From CAZFJG01 sp964410915 (lineage in GTDB: Bacteria; Synergistota; Synergistia; Synergistales; JAFGMB01): a DNA stretch of 64,000 nt. The notes under the pieces were generated by a model. That model had not been told where the DNA came from and did not search any database. It saw only the letters and a program-made list of their open reading frames with translations. Numbering within the stretch: the first letter of the stretch is position 1; every line of letters starts with the position of its first letter. The position numbers were made by a program, and so were the translations under genes. Positions 51,602 to 60,887 of the stretch are shown piece after piece. The DNA lies in the NCBI GenBank assembly GCA_964410915.1, contig CAYPIU010000004.1, positions 1-64,000 of the forward strand. Direction: 5' to 3'.

Positions 51602-52376
51602 ATTGTTCTTTCAAGATCAGTCTTTCAATGTTTACAGCTTTACAGGTCTCGTCATCAATTTCTATTGATACTGCATTCATCTTAAGACCTTCCTTTGCGA
51701 CTTCAAACCTTGCGGGAAGACCTGTGACGAATTTTTCAAGGACCGGCTGAATTTCCATTCCTATTGATGAAAGATGGGCCCCCGTCATACCAGCATCCGT
51801 CAGATAGGCAGTTCCCGAGGGCAGTATCTCCTCATCTGCAGTCTGAACATGGGTATGTGTTCCCAGAAAACAGGATACCCTTCCGTCAAGATAAAAGCCA
51901 AGGGCGCGTTTTTCCGATGTCGCCTCAGCATGAAAATCAACAAGTACCGGAAGAAGCTCCGAATCCTGAAGTATTTCATCAGCCTTCCTGAAAGGGCAAT
52001 CTATCATAGGCATGAAAACCCTTCCCTGAAGATTTATTATCATAATCTTTTTCCCATTCTTTTCAAAAACAGTATAACCAGTACCAGGACACATTGGTGG
52101 ATAATTGGCAGGTCTGAGAATATGTGCTTCAGAATCAAGGACAGGGATGAAATCTTTCTTATCCCATATATGATTGCCTGATGTAAGTACATCTATCCCC
52201 ATAGAGAAAAGTTCCGACATGATCTTTTCTGTCATGCCTCTTCCACCTGCAGCATTCTCACAATTTGCAATGATGAAATCATATGGACCATATTCATTTC
52301 TGACAAAAGGAAGAAGCCCGGCAGTAATTGACCTGCCAGGCTTTCCCATAATATCTCCTATAAAGAGTACCTTCAT
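51600..52376 (-). CDS. ymdB: YmdB-family metallophosphoesterase
   Basis: A 258-residue phosphoesterase of the YmdB family (2',3'-cyclic-nucleotide phosphodiesterase). The two-metal ligands are visible: FIGDIMGKPG with Asp8, NCENAAGG, GNHIWDKKD, and the late LGTHTHVQTADE with VDFHAE before it. In Bacillus ymdB follows rny, and here it lies 11 nt downstream of rny, so this context confirms the call. It probably affects RNA turnover or signalling. Confidence 0.94.
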   Translation of the reverse strand: MKVLFIGDIMGKPGRSITAGLLPFVRNEYGPYDFIIANCENAAGGRGMTEKIMSELFSMGIDVLTSGNHIWDKKDFIPVLDSEAHILRPANYPPMCPGTGYTVFEKNGKKIMIINLQGRVFMPMIDCPFRKADEILQDSELLPVLVDFHAEATSEKRALGFYLDGRVSCFLGTHTHVQTADEEILPSGTAYLTDAGMTGAHLSSIGMEIQPVLEKFVTGLPARFEVAKEGLKMNAVSIEIDDETCKAVNIERLILKEQ

Positions 52377-52387
52377 GATAAGAACCT

Positions 52388-53926
52388 CTACTTTGCGTAC
52401 TCTACGCTTCTGATTTCCTTGGTCACTGTAACCTTTATCTGACCTGGATATTTCATTTCGCCCTCAATTTTCCTCGCAATATCCCAGGCAAGCTTGTGAA
52501 TTACACCATGATCAGTGATGTTAGATGCAACAACTACACGAACTTCTCTTCCAGCCTGAATAGCATAGGCTTTGTTGACACCGGTAAAAGAAGTGGCAAG
52601 CTCTTCAAGTTTCTCAAGCCTTCTGACATACGCATCAAGACTTTCTCTCCTTGCCCCCGGCCTTGAAGCACTTATAGCATCTGCAGCAGCTACAATGATA
52701 TCGTAAATACTCTGCTGTTCAACATCTTCATGATGTGAAGCTATAGCATTTATTACCACTGGAGATTCATTGTAACGCTTTGCAAGATCGGCACCAATAA
52801 GGGCGTGAGGACCTTCTATCTTGTGATCAACGGCTTTTCCGATGTCATGAAGCAAACCGGCTCTTCTTGCAAGCTCCTCATCTACACCAAGTTCTGCCGC
52901 CATTATCCCGGACAGATGCGATACCTCAAGACTGTGTTTCAGCGCATTCTGTCCATAGCTGTAACGAAACTTGAGCTGACCGATAGTTTTTACGAGCTCA
53001 TTGTTCATGTTTTTAACACCGGTCTCAAGAAGAGACTGTTCACCAGCTTCCATGATCTGCTCTTCAACTTCCCTTGTTGATTTTTCTATAAGTTCCTCTA
53101 TCCTGGCTGGATGGATCCTTCCATCGACTATCAGCCTTTCAAGTGAAAGTCGGGCTACTTCTCTTCTAACCGGGTCAAAGCTGCTTAAAGTTACAGCCTC
53201 GGGAGTATCATCAACAATTAGATCTACACCTGTAAGAGATTCGAATGCCCTTATGTTCCTGCCCTCTCTGCCAATGATCCGTCCTTTCATTTCATCAGAA
53301 GGCAGGGGTACTGTACTGACTGCGACATCCGAAGTATGTTCAACGGCACATCTTTGAACTGCTGTAACAATTATTTCTCTTGATTTGCGCTCAGCTTCCC
53401 TTTTTGCCTTTTCTTCTATATCCTTAAGCTTAAGACCTATCACATGTTGCGCATCCTGTTCAATTTCTTTCAAAAGAAGCTGTCTTGCCTCTTCCATTGA
53501 CATATTTGCTACTTCTTCGAGCCTGGTAACTTCTTCTTTGCGGATCTCTTCGACTTCTTTAAGTTTTTCTTCGAGTGATGCCTGCCTGTTTTTCAGATCT
53601 TCCTCTTTAAGAGAGATCCTTTCGAGTTTTTTATCATAGTTCTCTTCTTTCTGTTCTATTCTCCGTTCTGTCCTCTGTAATTCACTTCTGCGTTCCTTGA
53701 TCTCCTTCTCAGCGTCCTGCCTGAGCTTATAGATCTCGTCACGGGCTTCGCTGAGTTTCTCTCGCTTGAGCTGCTCGGCATCCTGTAATCCTTCTTTCAG
53801 AATCCTCTCAGCCTGAGACTTTGCTCCCTCGAGATGTTTTGCACCAATTTTTTTGGAAAGCAGGAAACCGGCAAAAATACCAGCTAAAACCCCTGCTGTA
53901 ATTTCAAGAATTATTGGTAAATGCAT
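52388..53926 (-). CDS. rny: Ribonuclease Y
   Basis: Membrane-anchored endoribonuclease that starts mRNA decay. The 512-residue protein has one N-terminal membrane segment (about residues 4-23), a long charged coiled coil (about 30-190), a KH domain with GRIIGREGRNIRAFE near 215, and an HD domain with HSLEVSHLSGI and LLHDIGKAVDH (about 330-365). The length and order match RNase Y fully. It is followed by ymdB after 11 nt and preceded by recX after 92 nt. Confidence 0.97.
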   Translation of the reverse strand: MHLPIILEITAGVLAGIFAGFLLSKKIGAKHLEGAKSQAERILKEGLQDAEQLKREKLSEARDEIYKLRQDAEKEIKERRSELQRTERRIEQKEENYDKKLERISLKEEDLKNRQASLEEKLKEVEEIRKEEVTRLEEVANMSMEEARQLLLKEIEQDAQHVIGLKLKDIEEKAKREAERKSREIIVTAVQRCAVEHTSDVAVSTVPLPSDEMKGRIIGREGRNIRAFESLTGVDLIVDDTPEAVTLSSFDPVRREVARLSLERLIVDGRIHPARIEELIEKSTREVEEQIMEAGEQSLLETGVKNMNNELVKTIGQLKFRYSYGQNALKHSLEVSHLSGIMAAELGVDEELARRAGLLHDIGKAVDHKIEGPHALIGADLAKRYNESPVVINAIASHHEDVEQQSIYDIIVAAADAISASRPGARRESLDAYVRRLEKLEELATSFTGVNKAYAIQAGREVRVVVASNITDHGVIHKLAWDIARKIEGEMKYPGQIKVTVTKEIRSVEYAK

Positions 53927-54018
53927 ATTTATATATCACCCCTTATTCAATTTTCAAGATGCAGTCTTTACAGATCACTATAAATACAAATGACTACACT
54001 GATATTTTTAAGATTTAC

Positions 54019-54462
54019 TTAATATTGCTCAAAAGGGTTAAGGGCCCTTTTAATCCCTTCATGGACAGAACTCGAAGAAAAACCACGACTCAAAAGTCTC
54101 GAATATATCTTTTTTACAGGCAAACCATTTTGGAACATTTCCAGAATAACTTTCTCTGCTCTTTCAACTTCATCAAAACCAGATTCTTCAAATGCAGTAT
54201 AAATAACATCCCGGTCAAGACCTTTATTCATCATTCGGTCACGGAGTTTCAGTTTACCCCATTGTTCGTGTGATGCCAAGTAAAGTTTAGCATATGCGGT
54301 ATCATCTATGTAACCATAATTTTCATAAAGATCAAGAAGACTTTCAATTTCCTCATCATTACAGCATTCGCGGGTCTGTAATTTTATTTTTAATTCTTCC
54401 CTGGTGTAAGGTCTGCGGGAAAGCAGACTGAGAAGATAACGTTCAGGGTCCATAGCACTCAT
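54019..54462 (-). CDS. recX: Regulatory protein RecX
   Basis: Small helical protein that modulates RecA filaments. The 147 residues consist of three-helix repeats: LLSRRPYTREELKIKL, LLDLYENYGYIDDTAYAKLY and later a KLRDRMMNKGLDRDVI repeat, as in RecX. The ATG overlaps the end of recG by 4 bp (ATGA). The ordering recG-recX is less common than recA-recX; recA is not in the window. It is a complete gene of normal length. Confidence 0.9.
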   Translation of the reverse strand: MSAMDPERYLLSLLSRRPYTREELKIKLQTRECCNDEEIESLLDLYENYGYIDDTAYAKLYLASHEQWGKLKLRDRMMNKGLDRDVIYTAFEESGFDEVERAEKVILEMFQNGLPVKKIYSRLLSRGFSSSSVHEGIKRALNPFEQY

Positions 54463-56537
54463 CCTGTCTCAACCAGTTGAAGAGTCTTTCCAAGATCTCT
54501 TATAACTTTTTCTTTCAGGGGTAACGCAGAAAGAAGATCCGGATCTTTATCAAGAAGATCGAATGCGTCATCCCTTGCGGTATAAAGGATCTTTCTGTCC
54601 TTAACAATATCAGCGATCCTGAAATCTGTAACTCCATGCTGTTTCAAACCGCAAACTTCACCAGGTCCCCTGAGCTTGAGGTCGGCTTCGGAAATTGTAA
54701 ATCCATCGTTGGTAGAACACATGATCTTTATGCGTTTCCTGGCTTCTTCTGAAGAAGCTTCTGTCAGAAGAACACAATAACTTCGGAAAGGCCCCCTTCC
54801 AACTCGTCCTCTCAGCTGATGTAGCTGTGAAAGCCCGAATCTGTCAGCCCCTTCAATAACAATTATTGTTGCATTGGGAACATCTACTCCAACTTCTATT
54901 ACCGTTGTAGAGACCAGAATATCAGTTTTCCCCGAAGAGAAGTTTCTCATTCGTTTTTCTTTTTCACCGGATTGCATCTGTCCATGTAACATTTCTGTAC
55001 TATGTCCGGAAAAGATACTGAGGAGACTTTCATACCTCTCCTGAAGTGAATTGGCATCGATACTCTCACTCTCCTCTATAACCGGACAAACCCAGTAGAT
55101 CTGTCGCCCGGCCTCGATCTGCCCTTTTAAAAAGGAAAACAGCCTGGCTGTGTTACGTGGCTTTACCCATCTTGTTTCTATCTGCTGCCTGTGAGGAGGA
55201 AGTTCATCCAGAACTGAAACAGAAAGATCTCCATAGACCGAGAGCGTTAGAGTCCTCGGGATGGGGGTAGCTGTCATAACGAGGGTATGGGGAGCTTCTC
55301 CCTTATGTTTAAGTGCTTTCCTCTGCATAACCCCGAAACGATGCTGTTCATCGACGATAACAAGACCAAGCCTTGAATAATTAACATCCTTCTGAAACAA
55401 TGCATGCGTTCCTATAATGACCTTCGTTTTCCCAGACACAATATTTTCAAGAATATCTTCCCTTTTTCTTTTTGCGGTTGAACCTGAAAGAAGTTCACAG
55501 CTTATACCCAGGCATGACAGATCCTTACTGAGTCTTGCATAATGCTGCTGGGCAAGTACCTCCGTGGGAGCCATCAGAGCAGCCTGGTATCCACTGTCAA
55601 GTGAATTGAGTATGGAAAGAAGAGCGACGACAGTTTTACCAGAACCCACATCCCCCTGAAGCAACCTGTGCATGGGTACGGACCTGGACATATCATCCCT
55701 GATCTGGTCAATAACCCTTTTCTGAGCCTCTGTGAGCTCAAAAGGGATCAATTCTGTTAAAAATCTTTCCCTGTAAGTGTTATTTCCTTTGCATACAGGG
55801 GCTTTGACATTTCCTTCAAGAAAACTTTTTTTTCTGATGGCCAGTCCCGTCTGAAGAACAAGAAACTCTTCAAAAACCATTCTGTATCGGGCTTTTTCCC
55901 AATTCTGAAGATCTGAAGGGTAATGGAGAGACCTTACTGCTTCAGGAAGTGGTAAAAGATCATGTTTCCCGGATAATGATCCTGGTATGAATTCCTCCAG
56001 TTGCGGCAGGAAATGCTGTAAGGAATACCTTATAAGATTTCTCAGCCATTTCTGGTTAAGACCTGAGGTACAGGGATATACCGGTATTATTCTTCCAATA
56101 TCCTGTACACTGTCATCTTCATCAATAACTTCAATTTCCGGATTGACCATCTGCAGCCGATTATATTTCCTGTCGATCTTTCCATACAAAGCAACCCTGG
56201 TTCCGGAAAAAAGGAGTTTTTCAAGCCCGCGCCTGTTGAACCATACAGCATTTATAAGCGCTGCACCATCAGTAATAACTGCTGTTGTAATAAGCATTTT
56301 TCTGTTTCTGGCATTACGTTCACTAACTTCCATAACCCTGGCTATTACCGAAGAAACTTTTCCTGGTTCAAGTTCTGACAGTGATGTTAGAGATCTGCGA
56401 TCCTCATATCTGCGCGGAAAGGTATAAAGAAGATCCCTTACAGAGTGAACATTGATATTCTCAAGCATCCTCTGACGGACAGGGCCTACGCCCTGAACAA
56501 ATCTAACCGATGATTCCAGGTCTATTTGGGATATCAA
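54459..56537 (-). CDS. recG: ATP-dependent DNA helicase RecG
   Basis: Branch-migration helicase acting on stalled forks and recombination intermediates. The 692-residue protein has the N-terminal wedge/OB domain (GVGPVRQRMLENINV, FPRRYEDRR), helicase domain 1 with GDVGSGKTVVALLS near residue 297 and VIVDEQHRFGV near 395, MTATPIPRTL, and helicase domain 2 with STTVIEVGVDVPNA and QLRGRVGRG. The length is normal. It overlaps divIVA by 4 bp upstream and recX by 4 bp downstream. Confidence 0.97.
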   Translation of the reverse strand: MISQIDLESSVRFVQGVGPVRQRMLENINVHSVRDLLYTFPRRYEDRRSLTSLSELEPGKVSSVIARVMEVSERNARNRKMLITTAVITDGAALINAVWFNRRGLEKLLFSGTRVALYGKIDRKYNRLQMVNPEIEVIDEDDSVQDIGRIIPVYPCTSGLNQKWLRNLIRYSLQHFLPQLEEFIPGSLSGKHDLLPLPEAVRSLHYPSDLQNWEKARYRMVFEEFLVLQTGLAIRKKSFLEGNVKAPVCKGNNTYRERFLTELIPFELTEAQKRVIDQIRDDMSRSVPMHRLLQGDVGSGKTVVALLSILNSLDSGYQAALMAPTEVLAQQHYARLSKDLSCLGISCELLSGSTAKRKREDILENIVSGKTKVIIGTHALFQKDVNYSRLGLVIVDEQHRFGVMQRKALKHKGEAPHTLVMTATPIPRTLTLSVYGDLSVSVLDELPPHRQQIETRWVKPRNTARLFSFLKGQIEAGRQIYWVCPVIEESESIDANSLQERYESLLSIFSGHSTEMLHGQMQSGEKEKRMRNFSSGKTDILVSTTVIEVGVDVPNATIIVIEGADRFGLSQLHQLRGRVGRGPFRSYCVLLTEASSEEARKRIKIMCSTNDGFTISEADLKLRGPGEVCGLKQHGVTDFRIADIVKDRKILYTARDDAFDLLDKDPDLLSALPLKEKVIRDLGKTLQLVETG

Positions 56538-57019
56538 CCAGAAGACTCCATAATATTTGAGGCTTCCTTTTCTGTTTCCGGCTGCAGATAACTCTCAAAA
56601 CGAGCAATTAAACTTTTAAGTTCTGAATTCAGTTCCTGCCGATAAGACTTAAGCTGCTTTATATCTCTTCGAATCTTTTCTCTTTCGTTATCTGCCTCGA
56701 AAAGGATATGTTCTGAGCGGGCCCTCGCTTCTGCAATTATTGCTTCACCCTTCTCCTTTGCTGAATTGACTTTGTCATCTGCACTTTGCTGAGCCATAAG
56801 AAGAGCGTCCTGTAAAGACTCCTTCAGGTTTGAATATTCCTTCAATTGTTCTTCTACAAGATGTTTTTCCTGTTCAAGTCTTTTATTGTTCTCTGTGCAT
56901 TCCTGAAGGCTTTCTGCTACAGAATCCAGAAACTCATCAACTTCAACAGGGTCATACCCTCTAATAGACCTCGCAAAAGACTTATTCTCAACGTCAAGCG
57001 CCGTAATGGTTTCCTTCAT
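56534..57019 (-). CDS. divIVA: DivIVA-domain cell division protein
   Basis: Membrane-curvature-sensing coiled-coil protein. The 161 residues begin with the DivIVA motif, a short TALDVENKSFARSIRGYDP stretch followed by VEVDEFLDSV, and continue in a long charged coiled coil (about 35-150). I chose ATG 57019, with GGGAGGCGGG just upstream, since it puts the family motif at the N terminus. It overlaps sepF by 26 bp and recG by 4 bp, inside a division cluster like ylmE-ylmF-divIVA of Gram-positive bacteria. Confidence 0.92.
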   Translation of the reverse strand: MKETITALDVENKSFARSIRGYDPVEVDEFLDSVAESLQECTENNKRLEQEKHLVEEQLKEYSNLKESLQDALLMAQQSADDKVNSAKEKGEAIIAEARARSEHILFEADNEREKIRRDIKQLKSYRQELNSELKSLIARFESYLQPETEKEASNIMESSG

Positions 57020-57440
57020 CGATTCCCGCCTCCCCTGTATCTTTGTTAAAGTGCTCTTTCTCTGAATCATAGGAATCCTCTATCCATTCCTCAACAAGAG
57101 TTTTCCTGGGAGCAATTATAAAGACCCCGGGACAAAGCCTTGATACGGAACCATGAACCGCATAGGCTACCCCTGTCAGAAAGTCAAGAATTCCCTGCCC
57201 CTCTTCTTTTTCCATTTTCCTAAGATCTGCTATGACCACCTGTCCATGGTGAAGGCTTGAAGCGAGGGAATCGCGGAAAAGGGAACAATTCTGCTGTCTG
57301 CATATTACAACTGATGCCTTTCCTGCGGGAACGGAGAAAAACCTCTGCTTGCGTTTTTCCAGATGATCTTCAAGAACATCTTCCTCCGAATCATCAATAT
57401 CTTCAACAAGACCAAGCAGCTCCATAAGATTCCTGAACAT
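56994..57440 (-). CDS. sepF: Cell division protein SepF
   Basis: FtsZ-binding protein that supports Z-ring assembly. The 148-residue protein has an N-terminal membrane-binding amphipathic helix (MFRNLMELLGLVED), a charged linker, and the SepF domain (about 45-125) with QVVIADLRKMEKEEGQGILDF in two parts, the LTGVAYAVHGS stretch and PGVFIIAPR. It lies 18 nt after yggS and overlaps divIVA by 26 bp, a context that supports the call. Confidence 0.93.
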   Translation of the reverse strand: MFRNLMELLGLVEDIDDSEEDVLEDHLEKRKQRFFSVPAGKASVVICRQQNCSLFRDSLASSLHHGQVVIADLRKMEKEEGQGILDFLTGVAYAVHGSVSRLCPGVFIIAPRKTLVEEWIEDSYDSEKEHFNKDTGEAGIDEGNHYGA

Positions 57441-57458
57441 TTTATCTCCCCCAAGTCT

Positions 57459-58160
57459 TCAATAAGATCTTGCACCAAAAAGACCTGTACCTACTCTTAT
57501 CATAGTACTTCCTTCCTCTATCGCCCATTCAAAATCACCTGACATACCCATGGACAGAACAGGGAGTTCGAGTCCGCAGTTTCCTGATATTAATTCTCTT
57601 TTCTCCCGAAGAAGCCTGAAAGCCTGTCTTACCCTGATCTCATCTGCATCAAGAGGACCAACTGTCATCAGTCCTTTAAGTTTTAAAGTCTGACAGTTTT
57701 CAAGTATGTGATCTGCAAATTTTTCTGTCTCTTCAGGAATAATACCATGTTTACTATCTTCACCGGAAGTATTCACCTCTATCAATACTTCTATAGACAT
57801 CTCCTTTTCTTCACACAGCCTGTGAAGTGTTTCAGCAAGCCTCACAGAATCAAGGCTCTGTATCATGCTGAAGAGTTCCAGTGCTTTTCTTGCTTTGTTT
57901 CTCTGGAGGTGACCTATAAGATGCCACTCGCTTTTAATACCTGAAGACCAGGCTCCAATTTTAGGCTGAGCCTCCTGAACACGATTTTCTCCATATAAAG
58001 ATATACCCGTGCTCTTTGTCATATCAATAATTTCCTTCGGAGACCTTGTTTTTGTAACTGCCATCAATGTAACATCAGAAACCTTTCTCCCGCTTCTTGA
58101 AACAGCTTCTGACATTCTTTTCATTATATCTGAAGCCATATCCTCATAAGAAATTACCAT
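57459..58160 (-). CDS. yggS: YggS/YlmE-family PLP homeostasis protein
   Basis: A PLP-binding protein with the alanine-racemase N-terminal barrel, involved in vitamin B6 balance. The 233 residues show LMAVTKTRSPKEII with the PLP Lys near 36, YGENRVQEAQPK, WHLIGHLQRNK, EVNTSGEDSKHG and LPVLSMGMSGDFEWAIEEGST, all family landmarks. It overlaps the HlyD-like gene by 7 bp and precedes sepF, matching ylmE-ylmF gene order. Confidence 0.95.
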   Translation of the reverse strand: MVISYEDMASDIMKRMSEAVSRSGRKVSDVTLMAVTKTRSPKEIIDMTKSTGISLYGENRVQEAQPKIGAWSSGIKSEWHLIGHLQRNKARKALELFSMIQSLDSVRLAETLHRLCEEKEMSIEVLIEVNTSGEDSKHGIIPEETEKFADHILENCQTLKLKGLMTVGPLDADEIRVRQAFRLLREKRELISGNCGLELPVLSMGMSGDFEWAIEEGSTMIRVGTGLFGARSY

Positions 58161-59071
58161 AAACTGATCCTCCCCTCCCTTGCCTCGCTGCCATTCAGTA
58201 CAACAAGATTTCCGGGATCAATACCTTTTTCAGCAAAGAATCTTCCTTCGGATAAGGGAATCCCTTCAACCTTACGAAATCTGGCCTGATCACCTTCGAC
58301 CTTGAAAACTCCGGCTCTGCCATCCCTGAATACAACAGAAGATTCAGGTATTACTACTCCAGTTCTTTCACCTGAATATATGAAATATTCTCTGTTCCTG
58401 TCTTGAATAATATCAGTCGGAAAAAACGGAAGGGTCAGATAGATCTTGATCTTTGGACCGTAGGCTTTAAAAGCTCTGACACCCGTCTCCAGAGGAAGAT
58501 CTGATCTTTCTATCTGTAATTTTAATTTGCCATCACTCAGATCAGACCTTATACCTTCGGAATTATCTACATAACCGATGAAACGCAGCTTTTGTGGAAA
58601 GGGAATGATCTTCCCTATAGCTCCACCCTCTCTAATAAGGGAATTATTGTTTATCCAGGACAACACATCTGTTACTGGCAGTTTAAAAACACCCTTCCAG
58701 AGGTCAGAATAATTCCATTGCCCTTCACTTCCATCAAGTGCAGGCACAAAGTATCCCGGGTTCTTTACCCTGACTTTGAAGGTACCTTTTTTTCCGTTAA
58801 TCCGTGCAACTACATCTCCCTTTGCGACTCTTGTTACAGAATGTCCGAAAGGAAAGGAGATCCTTCCATCAGCTGGACTGGACATGACATCCTCTCTCCA
58901 AAGAAGAACACCTTTAACAGGCTGCCTGACAGTATACCTGTAGGATCTGGCTTCAACGATCCCGGGGTGAAGCGCATCATAATGTCCCTTCCAGATCAGA
59001 AAGATCCAGAACGTTGAACATATCAGGACAAGGGAGATTAGAACTTTTAGAAATAACCTGTAAGATCTCAT
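58154..59071 (-). CDS. HlyD-like membrane-anchored protein of the division cluster
   Basis: A 305-residue protein with one N-terminal membrane segment (about residues 8-28) and an extracytoplasmic part. Residues about 45-90 resemble a lipoyl/biotinyl-like hairpin (KGVLLWREDVMSSPADGR), and the C-terminal half has beta-rich stretches such as VVIPESSVVFRDGRAGVFKV, typical of HlyD/membrane fusion adaptors. No transporter or outer-membrane partner is adjacent. Its position directly before yggS, with a 7-bp overlap, points to a role in envelope or division functions, but this is not certain. Confidence 0.75.
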   Translation of the reverse strand: MRSYRLFLKVLISLVLICSTFWIFLIWKGHYDALHPGIVEARSYRYTVRQPVKGVLLWREDVMSSPADGRISFPFGHSVTRVAKGDVVARINGKKGTFKVRVKNPGYFVPALDGSEGQWNYSDLWKGVFKLPVTDVLSWINNNSLIREGGAIGKIIPFPQKLRFIGYVDNSEGIRSDLSDGKLKLQIERSDLPLETGVRAFKAYGPKIKIYLTLPFFPTDIIQDRNREYFIYSGERTGVVIPESSVVFRDGRAGVFKVEGDQARFRKVEGIPLSEGRFFAEKGIDPGNLVVLNGSEAREGRISLW

Positions 59072-59094
59072 AATTCCTCTCGATCAGGTAACTT

Positions 59095-60051
59095 TCAATC
59101 CAGATCAGGATTCAGACATGAAAGAGGCTTCTCTCCTCTGGAAACCCTCTCGATATTTCCTGAAATAAACTCCTGGACACCTTTCATTGAGGCATCTGTT
59201 ACCCCGCCGATATGGGGTGTTAAAATTATCCTGTCATTATTAAGCAGAGGATCCTGTGCTGAATGAGGTTCATCCCATAATACATCAAGACCGGCACCGG
59301 ATATCCATTTTTCGCTCAGAGCTTTTTCCAGAGCTTCTCTCTGAATAAGTTTTCCTCTTGCTACATTTATGATAAATGCATCTTTTTCCATCATACTCAA
59401 TTCTTCTTCCCCGATAATGCCTTCTGTACCTGAATTCAGGGAAAGACAAAGGATCACAAAGGCAGACCCCTTAAATGCAGGTCCCATTTCAGAAAATGGA
59501 TAAACACGGGTTACTCCCCATTCGTTAAACTCACTGCGCATGGTCCTGTTAACACCTGCAACTTCCATACCAAGACACAAAAGACGCTCTGCAAGACAGT
59601 GACCGAGATCTCCCATTCCGACAATGCAGGCTTTTTTACCCCATAATGATCTACCGGGAGGTGTAAAGATCTTACCCTCCCTGAGTTTTTCCTGACTCCT
59701 GAAAAATCTCCTGGATAACAGAAGCATATGCATTATTGCAGCCTCAGCCACACTCTCGGCATTTCCACTACCCCGTGAAGGAACATTGCATGCATAAACT
59801 CCATATTCTGTACATGCTTTCACATCAAGCCCCTCAACCCCTACTCCCCATTGCTGGACCAGCTTAAGGTCACTGGAGAAGGCAAGAATATCTTTACCAA
59901 ATTTCATGGGCCGTAATATTACGGCATCAGCCCATGAGATCTCTTCTGCAAGATTAGCGTCCTCAACTATTTTTATAGTATGGCCACTAAAAGCCTGTTC
60001 AAGAACATTTCTAAGTTTTTCGAACGGTTTCCCGGCAAAAAGAACATTCAT
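59095..60051 (-). CDS. D-isomer-specific 2-hydroxyacid dehydrogenase family protein
   Basis: A 318-residue NAD(P)-dependent dehydrogenase like phosphoglycerate dehydrogenase. The nucleotide site GMGDLGHCLAERL is near residue 143; the catalytic Arg lies in NVARGKLI, Glu in LWDEPHS and His in LTPHIGGVTD. It lacks the regulatory ACT domain of SerA, so its substrate could be a different 2-hydroxy acid. An AGSGNAESVAE-like segment (RGSGNAESVAEAAI) is normal for the group. It lies 65 nt after folE2 and 23 nt before the HlyD-like gene. Confidence 0.88.
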   Translation of the reverse strand: MNVLFAGKPFEKLRNVLEQAFSGHTIKIVEDANLAEEISWADAVILRPMKFGKDILAFSSDLKLVQQWGVGVEGLDVKACTEYGVYACNVPSRGSGNAESVAEAAIMHMLLLSRRFFRSQEKLREGKIFTPPGRSLWGKKACIVGMGDLGHCLAERLLCLGMEVAGVNRTMRSEFNEWGVTRVYPFSEMGPAFKGSAFVILCLSLNSGTEGIIGEEELSMMEKDAFIINVARGKLIQREALEKALSEKWISGAGLDVLWDEPHSAQDPLLNNDRIILTPHIGGVTDASMKGVQEFISGNIERVSRGEKPLSCLNPDLD

Positions 60052-60116
60052 ATCAATGGATACCCCCTTATAAAATAACTGTCAACTGACCGAGAAAGAT
60101 AATTTATCCCTGTTCA

Positions 60117-60887
60117 TCATATCTCTTTTTCTATCTCCGCAAATGCATCGTGGTTATGAATGCTTTCATTACTCGCTACAGAAACATGGTACCAGGTTAT
60201 GCGATCGTTTTTCTTCAACATAAGTACTACTTCTCTGGCTACATCCTCGACAAAACGTGGGTTATTGTAAGCTTTTTCCGTTATGAATTTCTCGTCTTCA
60301 CGCTTCAAGAAAGTGAACACCGGAGCCGATGCACAAGTTTCTGCAATATCAGCAAGCTCTTCGATCCATACAAGACTGTTCATCCTTATAGATATATCTA
60401 CTACCGCACGCTGATTATGTGCTCCTGCCTCGGATATCTCTCTTGAACATGGGCAAAGGGTCTGTACCGGAACTTTAACTTCAAGAACAAAATCAAAATC
60501 AGTACCGTCACTTTTACTCTGAAACCTAACATCATATTTTGAAAAACTCTCAACCTGGCTTACGGGTGCTCTTCTCTTGATAAAATACGGAAAACTGAAG
60601 ACAATTTCAGCTTTTTCGGCACGAAGTTTTTGTCTCAGCAGGTCGGTCATAGTCTGCATCCCGGCAAGTGTTATTCTTCCCTGGTACTCATTGAGCATGC
60701 CAATGAAGCGACTCATATGTGTTCCTCTCGAGGTCTCCGGCAGGGATACTGACATACTCACCTCTGCCACTGTATGCTGCTCCTTGAATTCGGGATCAAG
60801 TACAATAATTGGATACTGTACTCCGGAAACACCTACTTTATCTATCGGAATATTTCTGAAATCACGTTCATTCTGAACATCTTTCAT
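60117..60887 (-). CDS. folE2: GTP cyclohydrolase FolE2
   Basis: Makes dihydroneopterin triphosphate from GTP for folate and queuosine synthesis; the FolE2 type does not depend on zinc as FolE does. The 256-residue protein has the RGTHMSRFIGML stretch, VSQVESFSKYDV, and the catalytic Cys in CPCSREISEAGAHNQR. I chose ATG 60887: GGAGG lies 8 nt upstream and it overlaps the queD stop as ATGA. The frame opens 24 codons earlier but those residues overlap queD. The pairing with queD indicates queuosine synthesis. Confidence 0.95.
   Translation of the reverse strand: MKDVQNERDFRNIPIDKVGVSGVQYPIIVLDPEFKEQHTVAEVSMSVSLPETSRGTHMSRFIGMLNEYQGRITLAGMQTMTDLLRQKLRAEKAEIVFSFPYFIKRRAPVSQVESFSKYDVRFQSKSDGTDFDFVLEVKVPVQTLCPCSREISEAGAHNQRAVVDISIRMNSLVWIEELADIAETCASAPVFTFLKREDEKFITEKAYNNPRFVEDVAREVVLMLKKNDRITWYHVSVASNESIHNHDAFAEIEKEI

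Noticed and set aside
54019..56537. recG-recX overlap as a gene fusion or frameshift
   Set aside because: The 4-bp ATGA overlap is a normal coupling signal and both proteins are complete.
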